Shown: positions 11,409 through 24,574, counted from the first letter of the stretch. The stretch is 64,000 nt of DNA from Lichtheimia corymbifera B2541 (GCA_000697475.1 JNEU01001161.1:124001-188000), one strand, 5' to 3'. A program made the numbers and translations. Notes: generated by a model not told the origin, from the sequence alone.

Positions 11409-14400
11409 GCAAGTTGGCGGTATGTCTGAAACGATGCGTCATTGCTTTTTCCTGATATTCACCTATAGATATGGAACCGTATCGCTATTTGTTATCCACT
11501 CCATGAACATCGATTCTTGTTTGCTTTATGTTCTAGCCTTCTTGTTGTCCATTATTTGTATTAAAACTCAACCAAATACAATGACCCGTGAGGAACGGTG
11601 ATCCATTGGTGGGGGAGGGGCAACCTATATGAGGCGTTACATAAGGAGAGTGATGACTTGGTACCCTAGGATGACATTGTTAACTTTTGTTATCAGTAAG
11701 GGGGAAGCAATCAAGAATGATATCCCACTGAGAGAATCTACCAATGCAACGTAGTTACAATGTTTCAAGATTTCTGTGTCATGTTCGAGATCGCTAGAAT
11801 CTGCTGTTTGCTTACTGTGATAACAAACTAAATCATGATGAATGCAAGTTGACGATATGGACGATTAACAATACAAGACACAGATTCAAACAAGATGGAT
11901 CACTGATGTCTACGCCTTGTTAATTCCGCACGCGTATCATCATCGATTACATAAATAATCAGAATGCGTGTACCAGAATCGCTGAATACGCATGTTAGAT
12001 CCACGCCATCGGTTATGACTGTGTACGTAGACTTGTTGGACATTGTAAACTCGTTTACTTACAATAAAATGATGCATTGCAAGCCAATAATATCACCCTT
12101 TCCGGCCTTTTACTGCCACCATGGCTAATACCTTGTCACTTTGATGATGATGCTACTTATATCACTTGTAGGATGCACACTGTTATCCATATTCTATAGT
12201 GTGGAAATCCCTGAAGTCCATTGTTATATAATAAGGGGATGGTTAACCTCCTAAAATGTCGAGCATTTACGTTGGATTAAAAGACGTTGTTGGCATGGAT
12301 CATGCATCACTATCCAAAAATGGTAACCTAGAGGGTAACGCACAGACCGCCCGCACTTTTGCGGTGTATGCAGAAAGTTCATGCGGCGCGTAAAATACCA
12401 GCCCTCTAACATTTCCTCACTCGGCCGGTATATGCAACCTCGCTTGTTCAACCACTTGCAAAGAGCGTGCAGGTATAGGTACCCAATGATCTATGTGCAA
12501 CAACATGTACCGGTCATTTTAGTGTAACACTTTTACTATCCTCTGGTGGTGATGTGTGAGTGAATTTCTTTTCTTCCCTAAACAACGACAGCTCCACGTC
12601 CAAATAGTCGTTCACATGGCCCACAACACGCGTGAGATCCACTGTGGGAATGGTCTCATATTACACACATCGCCAGGATGATGTGAATCAGCGATGCTGA
12701 GATCAAAAGATGCGGATTGATAAGGGCAACACAATCCATCGTCTGCCGACTTTTACCGACGACGTTCTTGATCAAGGCATGTACGTACGTAGATCATCAT
12801 GTAGCCATCCACTCAGATGATGTAGAATGCCTCATTCAAAAGCATCTACATGGTGGATTACGTATCATGAACGTTGGTAAAAGCTTATACATGCAAAGAT
12901 AACTCGGTCCATCACTGACACTTTTTTTTGATCGTAACATTTCAAAAGTCGTGTCATGATGATGATGCCTGACCCTGAGACAAAACACAGGCAAGTTTAT
13001 AATATAAATCGTTGCATCTGGTACATGTGATTGTGTGTCACTCAATCCTTTCTTTTTGAACATGCAGCGCCACCATCATGCGCAATGCTTTTGTTTGATG
13101 GTGAAAAGGAAAGAATCCTCGTCATTATGTAATCCTGAAGCATGGGAAGCATGCTGGATAAGCACGTTACAAGAAGACGAAAATGTACCAAACCATAGAA
13201 AGCAACGCTGTTTGTTATCAGGAAACGACAACTACCAACCTGCCTATGAATGATCCGATCCACCATCATGGATTGACTGTATTTTCACACACACACGCAC
13301 ACGCAAAAGCATGCAAAACATGTCCACCTGAGATCAAAAAATCAAATGCAATAAGGTATGTGCACGAGAAAAATGTCAATGATTGGGCGCGTGATGAAGG
13401 CTTCTGTTACTGTACCAGGACCAATCACTTTTGGAAGATCTTGTTAACAAGGTACATACAACAACCCCTTAATAAACAAAAAACAGAGGCTCATCTTTTC
13501 AATAAAAGTTGTACGCATTGCTGGGATACGTTCCTTTGTGTTTATTTAGCTAGCCATTTTGTTTTTGTTTTTGGTCAATGGGTCCTTGATTTGGCTAAAG
13601 ACATGTATCACATAGTGTTCTTTGGGCAAAACTTGCTAGTTCCAAATAAGTGTCCATGAGCCGTACCGTGTGAAAACAGAAACATTAGAAGCGTACTCGA
13701 GAGGCAACAACGGTAGTGAAGAGACAATGCAATATCCTTACTTGCAAGAAACAACGGGGGCCAGAATGAAGGATGATGGTGATGCCGGTAGAAGATCATC
13801 TCGCACACACCACACACACGTACTCATGCACATACTCAGCGACGTACAAGCCTAATCCGCGAAACAAAAAGGCTGCATTGCAGCAAGTTGAGCATCACAA
13901 GCTTAGCAGCCGTGTAACCTAATATGCTGCTTTTGGGCCATTTGTCCTCATGACACAGGCTACAAGCGCTTCATTTCCAAATGTGGACGTTGTTCTTGAT
14001 CCTTTTGCTGCTTCACCCTTCACATCCATAGTATGTACCACTCTTGGCTATTCTACTACTATCGTGAGAATGCAATTACTTGCAGCGGTAACTGGTGATG
14101 GGGGTGGTGATGTTGATCATGGAGCTGTGGCTGAGATAACACGTGCTGAAGAGATAAAGAAAAAAGAATGGGATAGTGATAGTAGTAATGGCAGGCGATA
14201 ATGGATGTTCCCTTGTCCCAAAGTTCTGATACCCTTATCAACTACGTGTAACAAGGCCAAGATGAATCGGACTAGTAAACATGCTTTACACACCAATGCA
14301 TTTTTCTTATCTTGTCGTCAAATAGAAAGCTAGGAAATCAAGTTGATTGTATTGCACCATAAAGAGTGTAAAATATAGACAAGGAATGACCGAAATCAAG

Positions 14401-14753
14401 GGAACAGGGTGCGTGAGCCTGTGGTACCAAAGTGACGGAAAGGTAAAAGCGACATGATGGCATCACAAAGCATACAAAATGAGACTTCCAAATGATAGTT
14501 CGATGGGTGGCTAAATCGGCTTTTTGCTTCTGGTGGTGGTGTGGTGGTGGGACATTCATGGAAATAAAAGCCATTTTTGTCCATGGATCAGAGAAACACA
14601 CATACACAAACGTTCTCTCTCTCTCCCACACCCACACATCCACTCTCTCGCTCTCTTTTTCTCCCTTTTTTGCTTTTTGTAAAAGACTGTATTATTCCTT
14701 TTTTCTTTACTTTCTTTTTATTCCCTTTTTTGCGCTAGACTCAAATCTTCAGC
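11409..14753. other. Long gene-poor intergenic region (about 3.3 kb)
   Basis: No open frame here shows a recognisable motif or joins to others through plausible introns. The longest is 158 codons at 13183-13659 (+); it is rich in H, C and K and lacks a fold signature. The end nearest the transporter gene has long pyrimidine runs. It may be the extended promoter of the transporter, hold a non-coding RNA, or contain decayed sequence. Confidence 0.45.
14611..14740 (+). promoter_or_regulatory. Pyrimidine-rich core promoter/leader of the transporter gene
   Basis: A run of CTCTCT, CCCACACCC and TTTTTC blocks ends 14 bp before the start codon of the amino-acid transporter. Similar CT tracts sit just before the choline kinase (54459-54526) and FRAY kinase starts, as is common at fungal transcription starts. 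Confidence 0.45.
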
Positions 14754-16952
14754 ATGGCAGAGGATAAGGGATATGGAAGTGAAATCCACGAAGTGGAGAA
14801 AGGTAGCGAGCATGGTGCCGTAAACTTTCTCCATAGCATCCAAGCACGTTATGCCAAGGTTGATCCTGCTAGCTATTTACGTCGCCCCGATGAATCAAGT
14901 AGTAGTTACTGGGTACGACGCCTTGGATCGCTCAAACCCATCGAGCTGTTACTGGGAGAATACAATGCCACACCATTGAGACGCTATTTGAATGCATTCC
15001 ACTTGATATTTTTCGGTATTGGTGCTATTATCGGCACAGGTATGTTATGCACATTAAAAGTGAAAAGAAAGAATATAGCTAAAACGCGCGCGATCCCATC
15101 CTACCAGGTATTTTTGTCTTGTCGGGTCAAGCTGCTGCGAATCACGCTGGTCCTGCAGTGACCATTTCGTTTATTGTTGCTGCTGTCGCATCATGTAAGT
15201 ACAGGCGAGCCGTGCAAAACACCGATGAATAAATGCATACTGATAACATTCGACAGCTTTTGCCGCTATGAGTTACTCGGAATTGGCATCCATGATTCCA
15301 GTGTCCGGTTCAGCCTATACTTATGCCTATGCTACGATGGGCGAGGTATGTTGTAGTAGTTGTGTTTGATTTACCAAAAGTGATTTTATAACATGCCTGT
15401 ATGTATACCAGTTTGTCGCTTGGACGCTTGGCTGGGATTTGATTCTCGAGTACATGGTGGGAGCTGCAACGGGTAAGGATATCACATGAACTGTTGTCCT
15501 GTTTGCGGATATTAATAGCGCGCTTTTTGTTGTTCCCAAATAGTCGGTGTCGGCTGGTCCGGCTACTTTGTCACGTTTTTCAAGGTTGCTTTCAATGTTG
15601 AATTTGGCGCAAACTGGACTGAGCCTCCTATCAAATGGCAAGAGAGCCCTGCTGCCATCTATTATGACGAAGGCCATTACTTTAATGTGCCCGGTTTTGT
15701 TATTGTCATGATTGTGACCACCATCTTGTGTATTGGGTAAGCATCCTAACAACGCTTTTACCTCTTTTTTTTTTTTTGCTAACACGATGATGATCCCTTA
15801 TGTAGTATTCGACAATCCTCATGGGTCAACTCTGTGATTGTGGTGATCAAAATGCTTGTTGTCTTTATCTTTGTGTTTGCTTTGTGCGGCTTTGTCGATC
15901 GTGATAACTACAGCCCCTATGTTCCTCCCAACACCACAGGCGATTGGCATTTGTTTGGTGCACCAGGTATATTTGCAGCAGCCTCCACTGTCTTTTTTGC
16001 GTAAGTGATGATGATGCTATCTATTTGGTGTATCACGACATTTAATTTATGATGTGATGTGATAGGTTTATTGGATTTGATTCGGTGACCACTGCTGCTA
16101 TGGAATGCAAGAACCCACGTCGTGATCTTCCCATTGGCATCATTGGTAGTTTGATCGTCACCACAATCATGTATGTGGCATTCTGTACAGTGATGACAGG
16201 TGCCGTCAGCTATACCGAGCTCAATGTGGCTGCACCACCCACCGTTGCTGTATCTGCTGTGGAAGCTCGCACAGGAAAATCATTTCGCTGGCTCAATATT
16301 ATTGTATCACTTGGCGCTCTATTTGGTCTCACCTCGGTCATGATGATCATGTTGCTTGGTCAGTCTCGTGTGTTCTTTTCCATTGCCAAGGATGGCATGT
16401 TGCCATCTGTGTTTGCCAAAGTACATCCTAAATTCAAGACACCCTATGTGGCAACCATTGTCGTGGGCACCATTACTGCCATCCTCGCAGCTATTCTCCC
16501 CGTAGACCTTTTGGGTAACATGACATCCATTGGTACACTGCTTGCATTTTTCATTGTGCATGCTGGTGTGATCTTGCTTCGGTTTACTCGACCCGATGTT
16601 GAACGATGGTTCAAGATCCCTGGTGGCAAATACCTCTTCGCAGTATTCCCAATTCTCGGCATGGTGGTGTGCGTCCTTTTGATTGCCGTGGCCGAAGTAA
16701 CCACCATCTGGGTGAGTTTTCAAATACGACATTTACAAGTTGTTGTTGTACTCATATTATGTTCTTCTTTTCTAGCGTCTATTCGTCTGGATGGGTATTG
16801 GTTGGATTATCTACTTTTCTTATGGCATTCGCAAATCGAGACTTCACAAAGACCCCATTGGTCGCTTTGCCGAAGTACACGCCCATATGGATCCCAAAGA
16901 GGAATCAAGATATGAAGTCCAAGATTATGATTACAACCACGAGCGAATGTAA
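14754..16952 (+). CDS. Cationic amino-acid transporter (APC superfamily, CAT-type)
   Basis: A multi-exon gene (first exon 14754-15039) encodes a polytopic plasma- or vacuolar-membrane permease. The N-terminus is hydrophilic and acidic. It is followed by ELLLGEYNATPLRRYLNAFHL, then the APC signature FFGIGAIIGTG-IFVLSGQAAANHAGPA split by an intron after GTG. Further motifs: AFAAMSYSELASMIPVSGSAYTY, GWDLILEYMVGAATV, FFAFIGFDSVTTAAMECKNPRRDLPIGI and LLGQSRVFFSIAKDGMLPSVFAKVHPKFKTPY. These match the CAT family (SLC7A1-like) of arginine/lysine/histidine carriers, with about 14 predicted helices. The substrate is inferred from the family. The tail is charged and ends NHERM. Confidence 0.9.
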
Positions 16953-17345
16953 CCTCTATTCTTATTATCTAAAATCTTCGTGATGTATAATAATACTATC
17001 TTAATGGGCTTTATCATTACAGCCCTTTTCAATTGACATTGGTTCTTTATGATAAGAATGGGTTGGGTGGGTGCTTACTGCTGTTCATGGTCGAATTAAA
17101 CACCGCTCATATGGAAACAAAGACTACCAGGGCCGAAACGATACCATCAACAATATCCGCTTAATTTGCATACAACATGTTGGAATAGAAGCAAACACAA
17201 AGAGCATTCTTCTTTTAAGAAAAAAGATGGTTTAATTCATTGTCGTCTAAATCGGTATATACAAAGAAAAGCGAGCGAGCGATAAGAGAGAGAGAAAAGG
17301 GTGGGCATGAGATGTATGATACAATGTTGTAGAGTGGGGTGGTGT
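16953..17345. other. Convergent 3' intergenic region
   Basis: Holds the 3' ends of the transporter (+) and COX17 (-). There is a GAGA-rich run at about 17270-17300. No gene seen. Confidence 0.5.
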
Positions 17346-17549
17346 TTAGATCTTGAAGCCCAAGTCGCGCATGCACTTCAAGTGAGCGTCAATGAGGTGC
17401 TTGCAGTTTTCTTCGCCATTGTCAAAGATGCACTGATCGCGGACCTTTTTGGTTTCTGGACAAGCGCAGCATGGTTTGAGTGGTTTTCCGTCAGCACCGA
17501 TGGGTAATTCACCAGAGTGAGTGGAGGTAGTTTTGATAGGTTGAGACAT
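17346..17549 (-). CDS. COX17: COX17 copper chaperone
   Basis: A single-exon 67-aa protein, the usual length for Cox17, which hands Cu(I) to Sco1 and Cox11 for cytochrome c oxidase assembly in the mitochondrial intermembrane space. It has the copper-binding pair in [16 protein letters not shown] and the twin Cx9C-type cysteines ([18 protein letters not shown], then [15 protein letters not shown]). The start at 17549 gives [10 protein letters not shown]; the frame is open further upstream but only this Met suits the family. It is divergent from the HAD-domain gene, with about 305 bp between starts. No mitochondrial presequence is expected, because import uses the Mia40 pathway. Confidence 0.96.
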   Translation of the reverse strand: MSQPIKTTSTHSGELPIGADGKPLKPCCACPETKKVRDQCIFDNGEENCKHLIDAHLKCMRDLGFKI

Positions 17550-17854
17550 TGTGGCCAAAGAGAAAAAGAGAGAGAGAAAGTGGAAAAAGGCACCGATATT
17601 GTTGATGGCTGAATAAGCAAACGGGGTTGTGTCAAATAATTCTGGCTCAGAACCATCCATCATTCAATAAAAACCCTTTCCCGATGTCCTGTTGACAGTA
17701 CCACGGGAATTATGATGATACTATAAAAAAACGTGCGTATCTGTATATATGCACATGTATGCATGTGTTACTCTAAGTGTGTTCATGATAATCAAGGGAT
17801 ATTTGCAAATAGACCTGGCTCGATGAAACAGCAGCGGAGGATGTATAAATCACA

Positions 17855-19259
17855 ATGTTTATGGAGTCTCCAATGCAGCAACAGCCCTTTCTCCTCTCTT
17901 TCTCGGATCCATCCATATTGGCGTTGATACAACAACTGCCCTCTTCTCCCTTCCCACTCATGAAAACAACTTATGCTGATGTACGAGAAGACGAAAAAGT
18001 AAGTCGATACAAGGCATTCACCCATTCGTGTTTACTCATGCTTCCATCAGGGTGTGCTAGATCGTCAATTCCAAAAGTGCGCCTTTTTCAAACATGACAC
18101 TCGATTCGAATCACCACGACCTCCACCAACACGACTTGCCATCTTTGACTTTGACTCGACTTTATTCTATTCACCACTCCTCAGTCCTACGATATGGCAT
18201 CCTACACTTGTACAAGCAGTTACGACCGAAGGGTTATGTGGCCCAGGATGGTGGAGAGATATTCGAAGTTTACAACTTGGAGCTGATGTGGAACAGACAC
18301 GATGGCAAGGCTATTGGAATCCAGGAGTGATGGTTGAAGTGCGAGCAGCCTTGGCAGATCCAAAGACATTGACAGTGTTATTGACTGGAAGACGGGTGCA
18401 TCCATTCTATGATCTGGTATCCAAGATGATAAAGTCACAAGGATTGGAATTTGATATGGTGTGTCTACGTCCTGATCCAGAAGAACCTCATGGCGCATCT
18501 GTATTTGACTCTACAATGGATTACAAGCTATCCTTCCTATTGCATTTATTACATACAGTACCCACCCTTCAAAGCGTGGATATGTGGGATGATCGTCCTC
18601 CTCACGTACGTCGTTTTCAAGCTTTTCTCGATCAATTATGCTCGGATCAAGGTCTCATCAAGGATGCGTCGGTCCATGCTGTCCATGGTATACGTCCTCG
18701 GTACAATCCAAAATGGGAACATGATACAGTGGAGCGCATCATAGGACCCAGTAAACAGTATACCCTCGTTCCAGTCGCTTCTTCCACAGTCATCACGCTC
18801 GATCCATCCACCATCACCAATCTCACAAATCGCTTTCATTACAATCCTCCACCAAAAATGACCGGCGAAGTCCCTGTTTTATTTGCTGACACCATCGTAC
18901 TTTCACTCAAACCATTATCCAAACACCGTGTCCCTTTTGGTGGTATCGGTACTCGTGTCCAAGCAAAGGTCGTTGCTCTCTACGAACATCGTTTCCGTGG
19001 CTTGTTTCTCAAGGTGCGTGTCCGAGATGACAGTGGTGATGATGATGATGAAGAGGAGGAGGATTATAGCGAAAACACCTATTGCTTGCCCCTTTATTTC
19101 AAACCTTCCGAACGATCCCACTTGTCCCGGTTTCATGAATGGAAATGGGAGCCTGTACGTCCGATGGATCAAATAGTACTGCATGGAAAAGTCGACTACT
19201 CTTATCTTTACGGCCTTGATACCCCCATCAAACATCCAAAACGTAAACGAGACAATTAA
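17855..19259 (+). CDS. HAD-superfamily 'Swiss Army Knife' RNA-repair-like protein
   Basis: Two exons (17855-17998, 18051-19259) encode about 450 aa. The HAD motif I core is present: RLAIFDFDSTLF with the DxDST catalytic pair. It is followed by GPGWWRDIRSLQLG, TVLLTGRR (motif II Thr) and SVDMWDDRPPHVRRF (motif IV DD). This arrangement matches the HAD_SAK domain, placed by family work in a putative RNA-repair context. The C-terminal third contains a DDDDEEEEDY acidic stretch and a beta-rich segment (YCLPLYFKP, DQIVLHGKVDYSYLYG). The start could be Met 17855 or 17861. Phosphatase activity is plausible from the intact motifs, but the substrate is unknown. Confidence 0.82.
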
Positions 19260-19403
19260 ATCATTTCCTTCCTTCCTTTCCCCCCCCCATCGTTAAAGAA
19301 CATTGTATAATATATAAAATTTGCTGCTATGACCCCAAAATCACCACCATGCTGTGTTACCATGTCATTATTGCTTCCGTTACACAATCCCTCCCCTTTA
19401 TAT

Positions 19404-22400
19404 TCAACGCGTATTACTACTAGATAGCTTGAGCTGTTCAATCTCTTTGCGTAAAATCTCATTTTCTCGTTGCAATGCTTGATTTGCTCGCACACTGTTT
19501 TGCAATTGTGCCTCCAATGCAGCCTAATCATTTCCTTATGAGTGATGTTGGAGGGGACGATATGAATCATAAAACGAAGCACTTACCACGGTTGATTCCA
19601 TCTTATCACTGCTATATATAAAAGCGACCGTTGTGAGCATTGTGATGTGTATCCGTGTTGTATATATTATAATACCTTTCTGAGAATGACTCTGATATTG
19701 ACAATGAGGACGAGTGTTGTCTAGTGGCTGGGGGGGTTTTACTTGCTGCTGCTGCTGCATGGATCATGCCAGATAACTCTTGCAACATATGTCGTTGGGA
19801 CTCGTTGACTTTGACGAGTTCTTCCAATTGTGATTGCAGGTTTGTTGGTAGTGCTCTTGAAACAACATCACGCATTCCTTGACCACGTAATAATGAAGCT
19901 GAAGGCGAAGTACTGGATGATTGTCCCGATACCGAAGAGGAGGGCGATGATTCTTGGATGCCTATATAGCAGAGGGTTTAGTATATATATATATAGATCT
20001 AAAATATGGTTGTGTTTGGCCATTTTACCTTCTGGACCCTTATCACTGCTGCTATGGGACATGGGAGGTCGCACGATTGCTTCGGATGTGGTCAGTTCAA
20101 ATCGGCCAATCATCTTGCGTGATTCCACACCTTGCTGATCGTCAAAGGTCGATGCCATGGGGTACTTTGCAACGCGTGAATGAGTGGATCCATCTCGCGT
20201 AAGAGAAATACCATTAGAAGATGAGGATACGGAATTAGCACGTGATAATGAATGGCTGGTGGTAGTGGATGTCGCACCGGTGGTGATGATGGGGGTATTA
20301 TTATTGTCACCAAGTTGAATTTCAAATCTTGATCGACGATCACCAGCAGCAGGGTCGGATGATGATACGGCAGATTCAACAGATGACACTGTAGGGTATT
20401 CAGATCCACCACCGCCTTGCTTGACACTGAAACGTCCTCTTTTGATTTCTTGATCATCATCACCAGCAACAGTAGTAGTAGTAGTAGGTACTTGTAGCAT
20501 GGCATTGTCAGATAAACTGGAATCACGTGAAATCGAAGGTGGCGTGGATGTCAAATTCTCCCCTTGTACCGGTGGTAGTGTATGAACACTGCCATCTTCC
20601 GATATCTCTTCCACAACGAAGCGTGATTTCTTTTGAGGAACAATAATCTCGGCTGCCGCTGTTGTTTGCTGCGTTTGTTGATTGCTGGATGTTGAAAATG
20701 GCTGAGGTGGGTTGCGTACTACAACATCGCCAAAGGAAATATGCCGTTTGGGTTGTTGTTGGGATGATGCAGGTTGCGAGGTTTCTGGTACAGTAGTCGA
20801 ATCCTTCTCTTCTGGTGTATCATGAAAATCCCATTCATCGGTTTTGGTAATCGATAATTGGCGTTGGGGTATCTTTTTGTGAGGTCGTTGTTCAAGTGGC
20901 GGAAGATCACTCAACAATGTCTTGACCAAATAATCACGTCGTTTGGCTTGCTTAAAGAATGGATGCTGTAATAACTTTTCTGCAGTGGGTCTATTCAGAG
21001 CATTGCTATCAATCTAACGAGTTCAGCTGAAACCAATCAACACACGTACCGCTTGGAAGGATCCTTATTAAGACAAGAGTCAACCATATCCTTGAAAACG
21101 CGCGAATACTTGTGCTTTGTCGTTTCACGAACAAGCGTCGGTGGATCACTGGATAAGGTCATCATCAACACCTATAGAGAGAAAGAGAGAGAGATCAATG
21201 AGTCGGTTTGGGTTCCTACCTTTATATTATACTGCGATTTACATACCTTGAGTGGAGGTAATTTTGCAAAAGGTGCATGACCGGTGGCTAATTCAATGGC
21301 TGTGATACCAAAGCTCCATATATCTGCCTTATAGTCATATCCAGCTTGTTCCATGACCTCGGGAGCCATCCAACACGGCTAAACGGTATAGATAGAATCG
21401 TTCTTTAATTAATTTCGACCGTCATGTCATTCAGGGTCTTTTTTTTTTTTCATCTTACTTACCGTACCAACGAATGTTTTACGCACTCCTCTCTCACCAC
21501 CCGTGTCCATCAGACTGCTTGATACTCCAAAATCAGCCAACATGACCGTTCCATGCTCATCCATCAACAAGTTGCCAGCCTTGACATCACGATGAATGTG
21601 ATCATTCTTGTGCAGATACAATAATCCCTCCAAAGCTTGTTTGAGAATGGTGGCAATGCTCAATTCATCGAGGCCTTCGCTAAACTGCGTCTTCATGATA
21701 TCCAAGCAAGAGCCTACATGGATGCATGAGTATTTCTCTTTTTGTATCCTTTTCTCGTGTGTCCCTTTTGTCCCTTTCTCCTTACCCCCAGCAAGGTATG
21801 GTGTAACAATATAAAGTTTTGATCCATGAACAAAGGATCCGAGCACTCGTAATACGTTAGGATGCTTTGACAAGGCCATCAAGGTCGTTTCCCGCTATGA
21901 TAATGATGTACGATGATGAATGAATTCGAAAAGGAATACGTATCACCCACCCACCCACCCACCACTACTTACCCGAAGTTCATCGATCTGATTCCTTTCA
22001 AACTTATCCAAATCAATCATTTTCAATGCAACACGAAGATTCAATGGGGTATAAACGGCACTGTACACCACGGCCGATGATCCATAGCCTACATAGATAC
22101 ATGAGGCCCTGAAATTGCATAGATCCAACAAAACCTTACCAATAGGAGCCTTGATGGTGAAATCATCCATATTCCCGCTAATAACGTGGCTGTCGAGGCT
22201 GGAAGGAATAGGCGACGTGGGAGTAGAGTGTTCGTGGTGATGACCACTCGTGGTAATCTTTAGACTGGAAAGAATCTCTGCAGCACTGCCAATGGAGCGT
22301 TTACTATGGGAATGGCCTCGATGATGACCACCACTGCTGGAACGTGTCACCAAGATAGGGTCGGGTGAAAGCGTACTGGTCGTGCTGACAGTCGTGATAG

Positions 22401-22518
22401 CAGGTGCGGTAAACTTTTCTGGTGCCTGATCGGTGCCATTGGATCGATTACTACCGTTGCCATCCGATGAAGAAGACGAGGGTTGCTGCTCGTTGTTGCT
22501 GGTATCAGTAGAAAGCAT
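19404..22518 (-). CDS. STE20-family protein kinase, FRAY/OSR1-like
   Basis: A multi-exon Ser/Thr kinase. An S/G/H-rich N-terminus starts at 22518. The kinase domain follows: [10 protein letters not shown], then [11 protein letters not shown] (glycine loop completed across an intron), [13 protein letters not shown] (ATP Lys), [15 protein letters not shown] (catalytic loop), [10 protein letters not shown] (Mg site), [25 protein letters not shown] and the closing [14 protein letters not shown]. This is the GCK-VI/FRAY pattern (OSR1/SPAK relatives), which in animals controls ion transport downstream of WNK. The long C-terminal part has four RFx[VIL] sequences, near 20620, 20435, 20325 and 20100, and ends in a coiled coil ([19 protein letters not shown]) with stop at 19404-19406. 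No clear CCT docking domain was recognised. Tail exon borders below 19900 are approximate. Confidence 0.87.
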
Positions 22519-22524
22519 AGTAGA

Positions 22525-22560
22525 CAGATATATATAAAAGGGAGAGAAAGAGAGAAATAA
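22525..22560 (-). promoter_or_regulatory. CT-rich/TATATA leader of the FRAY kinase gene
   Basis: Read on the minus strand this is a TTTCTCTCTTTCTC tract followed by TATATATA just before the start codon. It resembles a fungal initiator region. Confidence 0.4.
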
Positions 22561-23672
22561 AATAGATCGGTGCTCCTAAACGCACGCGTTGGGATATTGC
22601 AAACAACAAGTGAATGAGTGAGAGAGAGGGAAGAGAGAAAGAGAGATGACAATGCAATTCTTCCAAAGTGACTCGATTGCTCCTATGTGGGTGTATGTGT
22701 CACCTTGACATTTATTAGCATTGCTGCCCTTTCCAGGACGAACGCGGATGAGTTTAGGCGGAGCACACATTCAAAAAGAACAAGCATCCGAAACATTGTT
22801 TCTAAAGACAACATTTTGGATGTGGGTATCAAAGTATGACTAATTTCAATCAAGCAAGAATTGGTACATAATGAATTTATGTATACAGTATATCACAAGG
22901 AAACAATAAACATACATAAAGCATAAATGAGAGTGTGGTTTGTGAGAGAGAAGGGATTGTTGTCTTCGTGTGAGATTATCCTGCGTTTATGCTGACAAGT
23001 AGCATGATATGTATTAAACCGATCACCATGCCCCCACGTCAAGAAGATTCTAAAGCTTATTTGAGACATTTGTCTTCCAACATGTAAAAGAAGCCACTGC
23101 ATAACCGATCTCTTTTGGCAACGATGGTATTGGCATCGAAAGATCAATTACTTGCAACAGCAGCAGGAATATGCCTTCAAAATAAAACCATGGACCCCAA
23201 ATTTAAGCGGTGCCGTATCCATGGATACTTCGTTTAGTCGGCTACCCAAGACTTTAGCCGATCTTGAACAGGCGGATGCCGTTGTTTGACAACTTAACCC
23301 ACGGTTTTCGCATATGAGACATGTCATTGTGACCAGAAAGTTTACCCACTTGACGCATGTATCCATGCACGCAAGCATTTGCTTTGCAACGATCCGAATT
23401 TCAATAGCCGTAGACCCTATTTACAGGGTGCATGTATAGGCCTATGGTTCAGCAGTATCATCGGCTAATACTCATTGACGAATTCATAGCAGGACGACCC
23501 ATATGGGAAGGGGCCATGCTGGGAAAACGGCAGCAGAAGAAAGCAGCGACTGAATTGGCTCAATCTATATGAGCTCAGGCACTAGGAAGTTATACCGCTG
23601 ACGCCCCGTCTCTTGTACCTGTCCACCATACTCGCTCAAGGCTTTCTTTTTCTTTTTCTCTGGAGAGCCTTC
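22561..23672. other. Intergenic region, about 1.1 kb
   Basis: Divergent upstream space of the FRAY kinase (-) and BAG (+) genes. Minus-strand open frames at 22893-23378 read weakly like protein but have no motif and several breaks. No supported gene. Confidence 0.4.
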
Positions 23673-24466
23673 ATGGCAACATTGGCATCCTTTTTTGGAT
23701 GGCGAAAACCATCAAAGAAGGAGCTCCAGAATACCATTACACTTTCTTGGGGAAAACAGCACTATGATGTCTCCTTCAAACGTCAAAATCTCGATCATGT
23801 CACTTTGAAAGATCTCAAGCTTCAGTGCAAAGAACTCACTGGTGTCCCTGTGGCCAGTATGAAACTCACAGTCTCTGGAGGCAAGTTTTATTATTATCAT
23901 TCATTCACTTATATACAAGTATACTCAATAATGCTATAGCTAATCTTAAGGATGATACTGCTTCGCTGGCTAGTTGCGGTATTCAAGGTGGATCCACCGT
24001 TATTCTCACGGGTGAAAAAGTCAATGTAGGTCCATGTGTGTGTGTGTGTGTGTATATGATGAAAAGGTAATAATGACTTTTATATGGATGATAGAAACAA
24101 GCAGCACAACAAGAAACAGCATCTGGTAATCCTGAAGAGTACGCCTTAATACAGCGCATTGTCAAGTTACTGGATCCTATCAAGGCAACCATGGACGCTG
24201 ATATCAAAGCATTCAATACATTGGTTCAAGAAAAAAAGAGTCAGGAGGAATCATTGTCCGCTGCCGATAAAAAGATCTTGTATGAAAAAGGCGTCTTCCT
24301 TTCTGAAAAGTTGATGCAAGCACTTATTACTCTGGATGGTGTGGAATGCTCTCCCGAATTTCAAACTGCAAGACAACGTCGACGCGAAGGTGTTCGTTTA
24401 TTACAAGCTTTTCTGGAACGGGTCGATGCAGCAAGGGCTGAAGCAAAACCTCTCCTTCACGCATAG
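23673..24466 (+). CDS. BAG-domain Hsp70 co-chaperone with ubiquitin-like N-terminus
   Basis: Three exons (23673-23880, 23940-24025, 24095-24466) encode about 221 aa. The N-terminal half is ubiquitin-like (ITLSWGKQHYDVSF, VTLKDLKLQCKELTGVPVAS, MKLTVSG, GSTVILTG). The C-terminal helices, with KLLDPIKATMDADIKAF and RVDAARAEAKPLL, fit a BAG domain, which releases ADP from Hsp70. The layout is that of BAG1. Intron 1 uses a GC donor (G|GCAAGT) with a normal AG; no GT donor nearby restores VSGANLKDD. Intron 2 carries a (GT)n run. The start is the first ATG; the frame is open 60 nt upstream without ATG. Confidence 0.85.
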
Positions 24467-24574
24467 AAGATTTCCTTCCTCACACTCTTTTTTGTCTAGA
24501 CAATCCACCATCCCCTTTATCGTATGTAGAAACAAAAATACAACACTTTTTTTTATATACCACATTTCCTATCC

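Noticed and set aside
13183..13659. 158-codon plus-strand frame in the large intergenic region
   Set aside because: Unusual H/C/K composition, no motif, no good splice partners. Left as noncoding.
22893..23378. Minus-strand frames as a small secreted cysteine-rich protein
   Set aside because: Fragments in different frames look peptide-like but no signal peptide plus in-phase exon set could be built.
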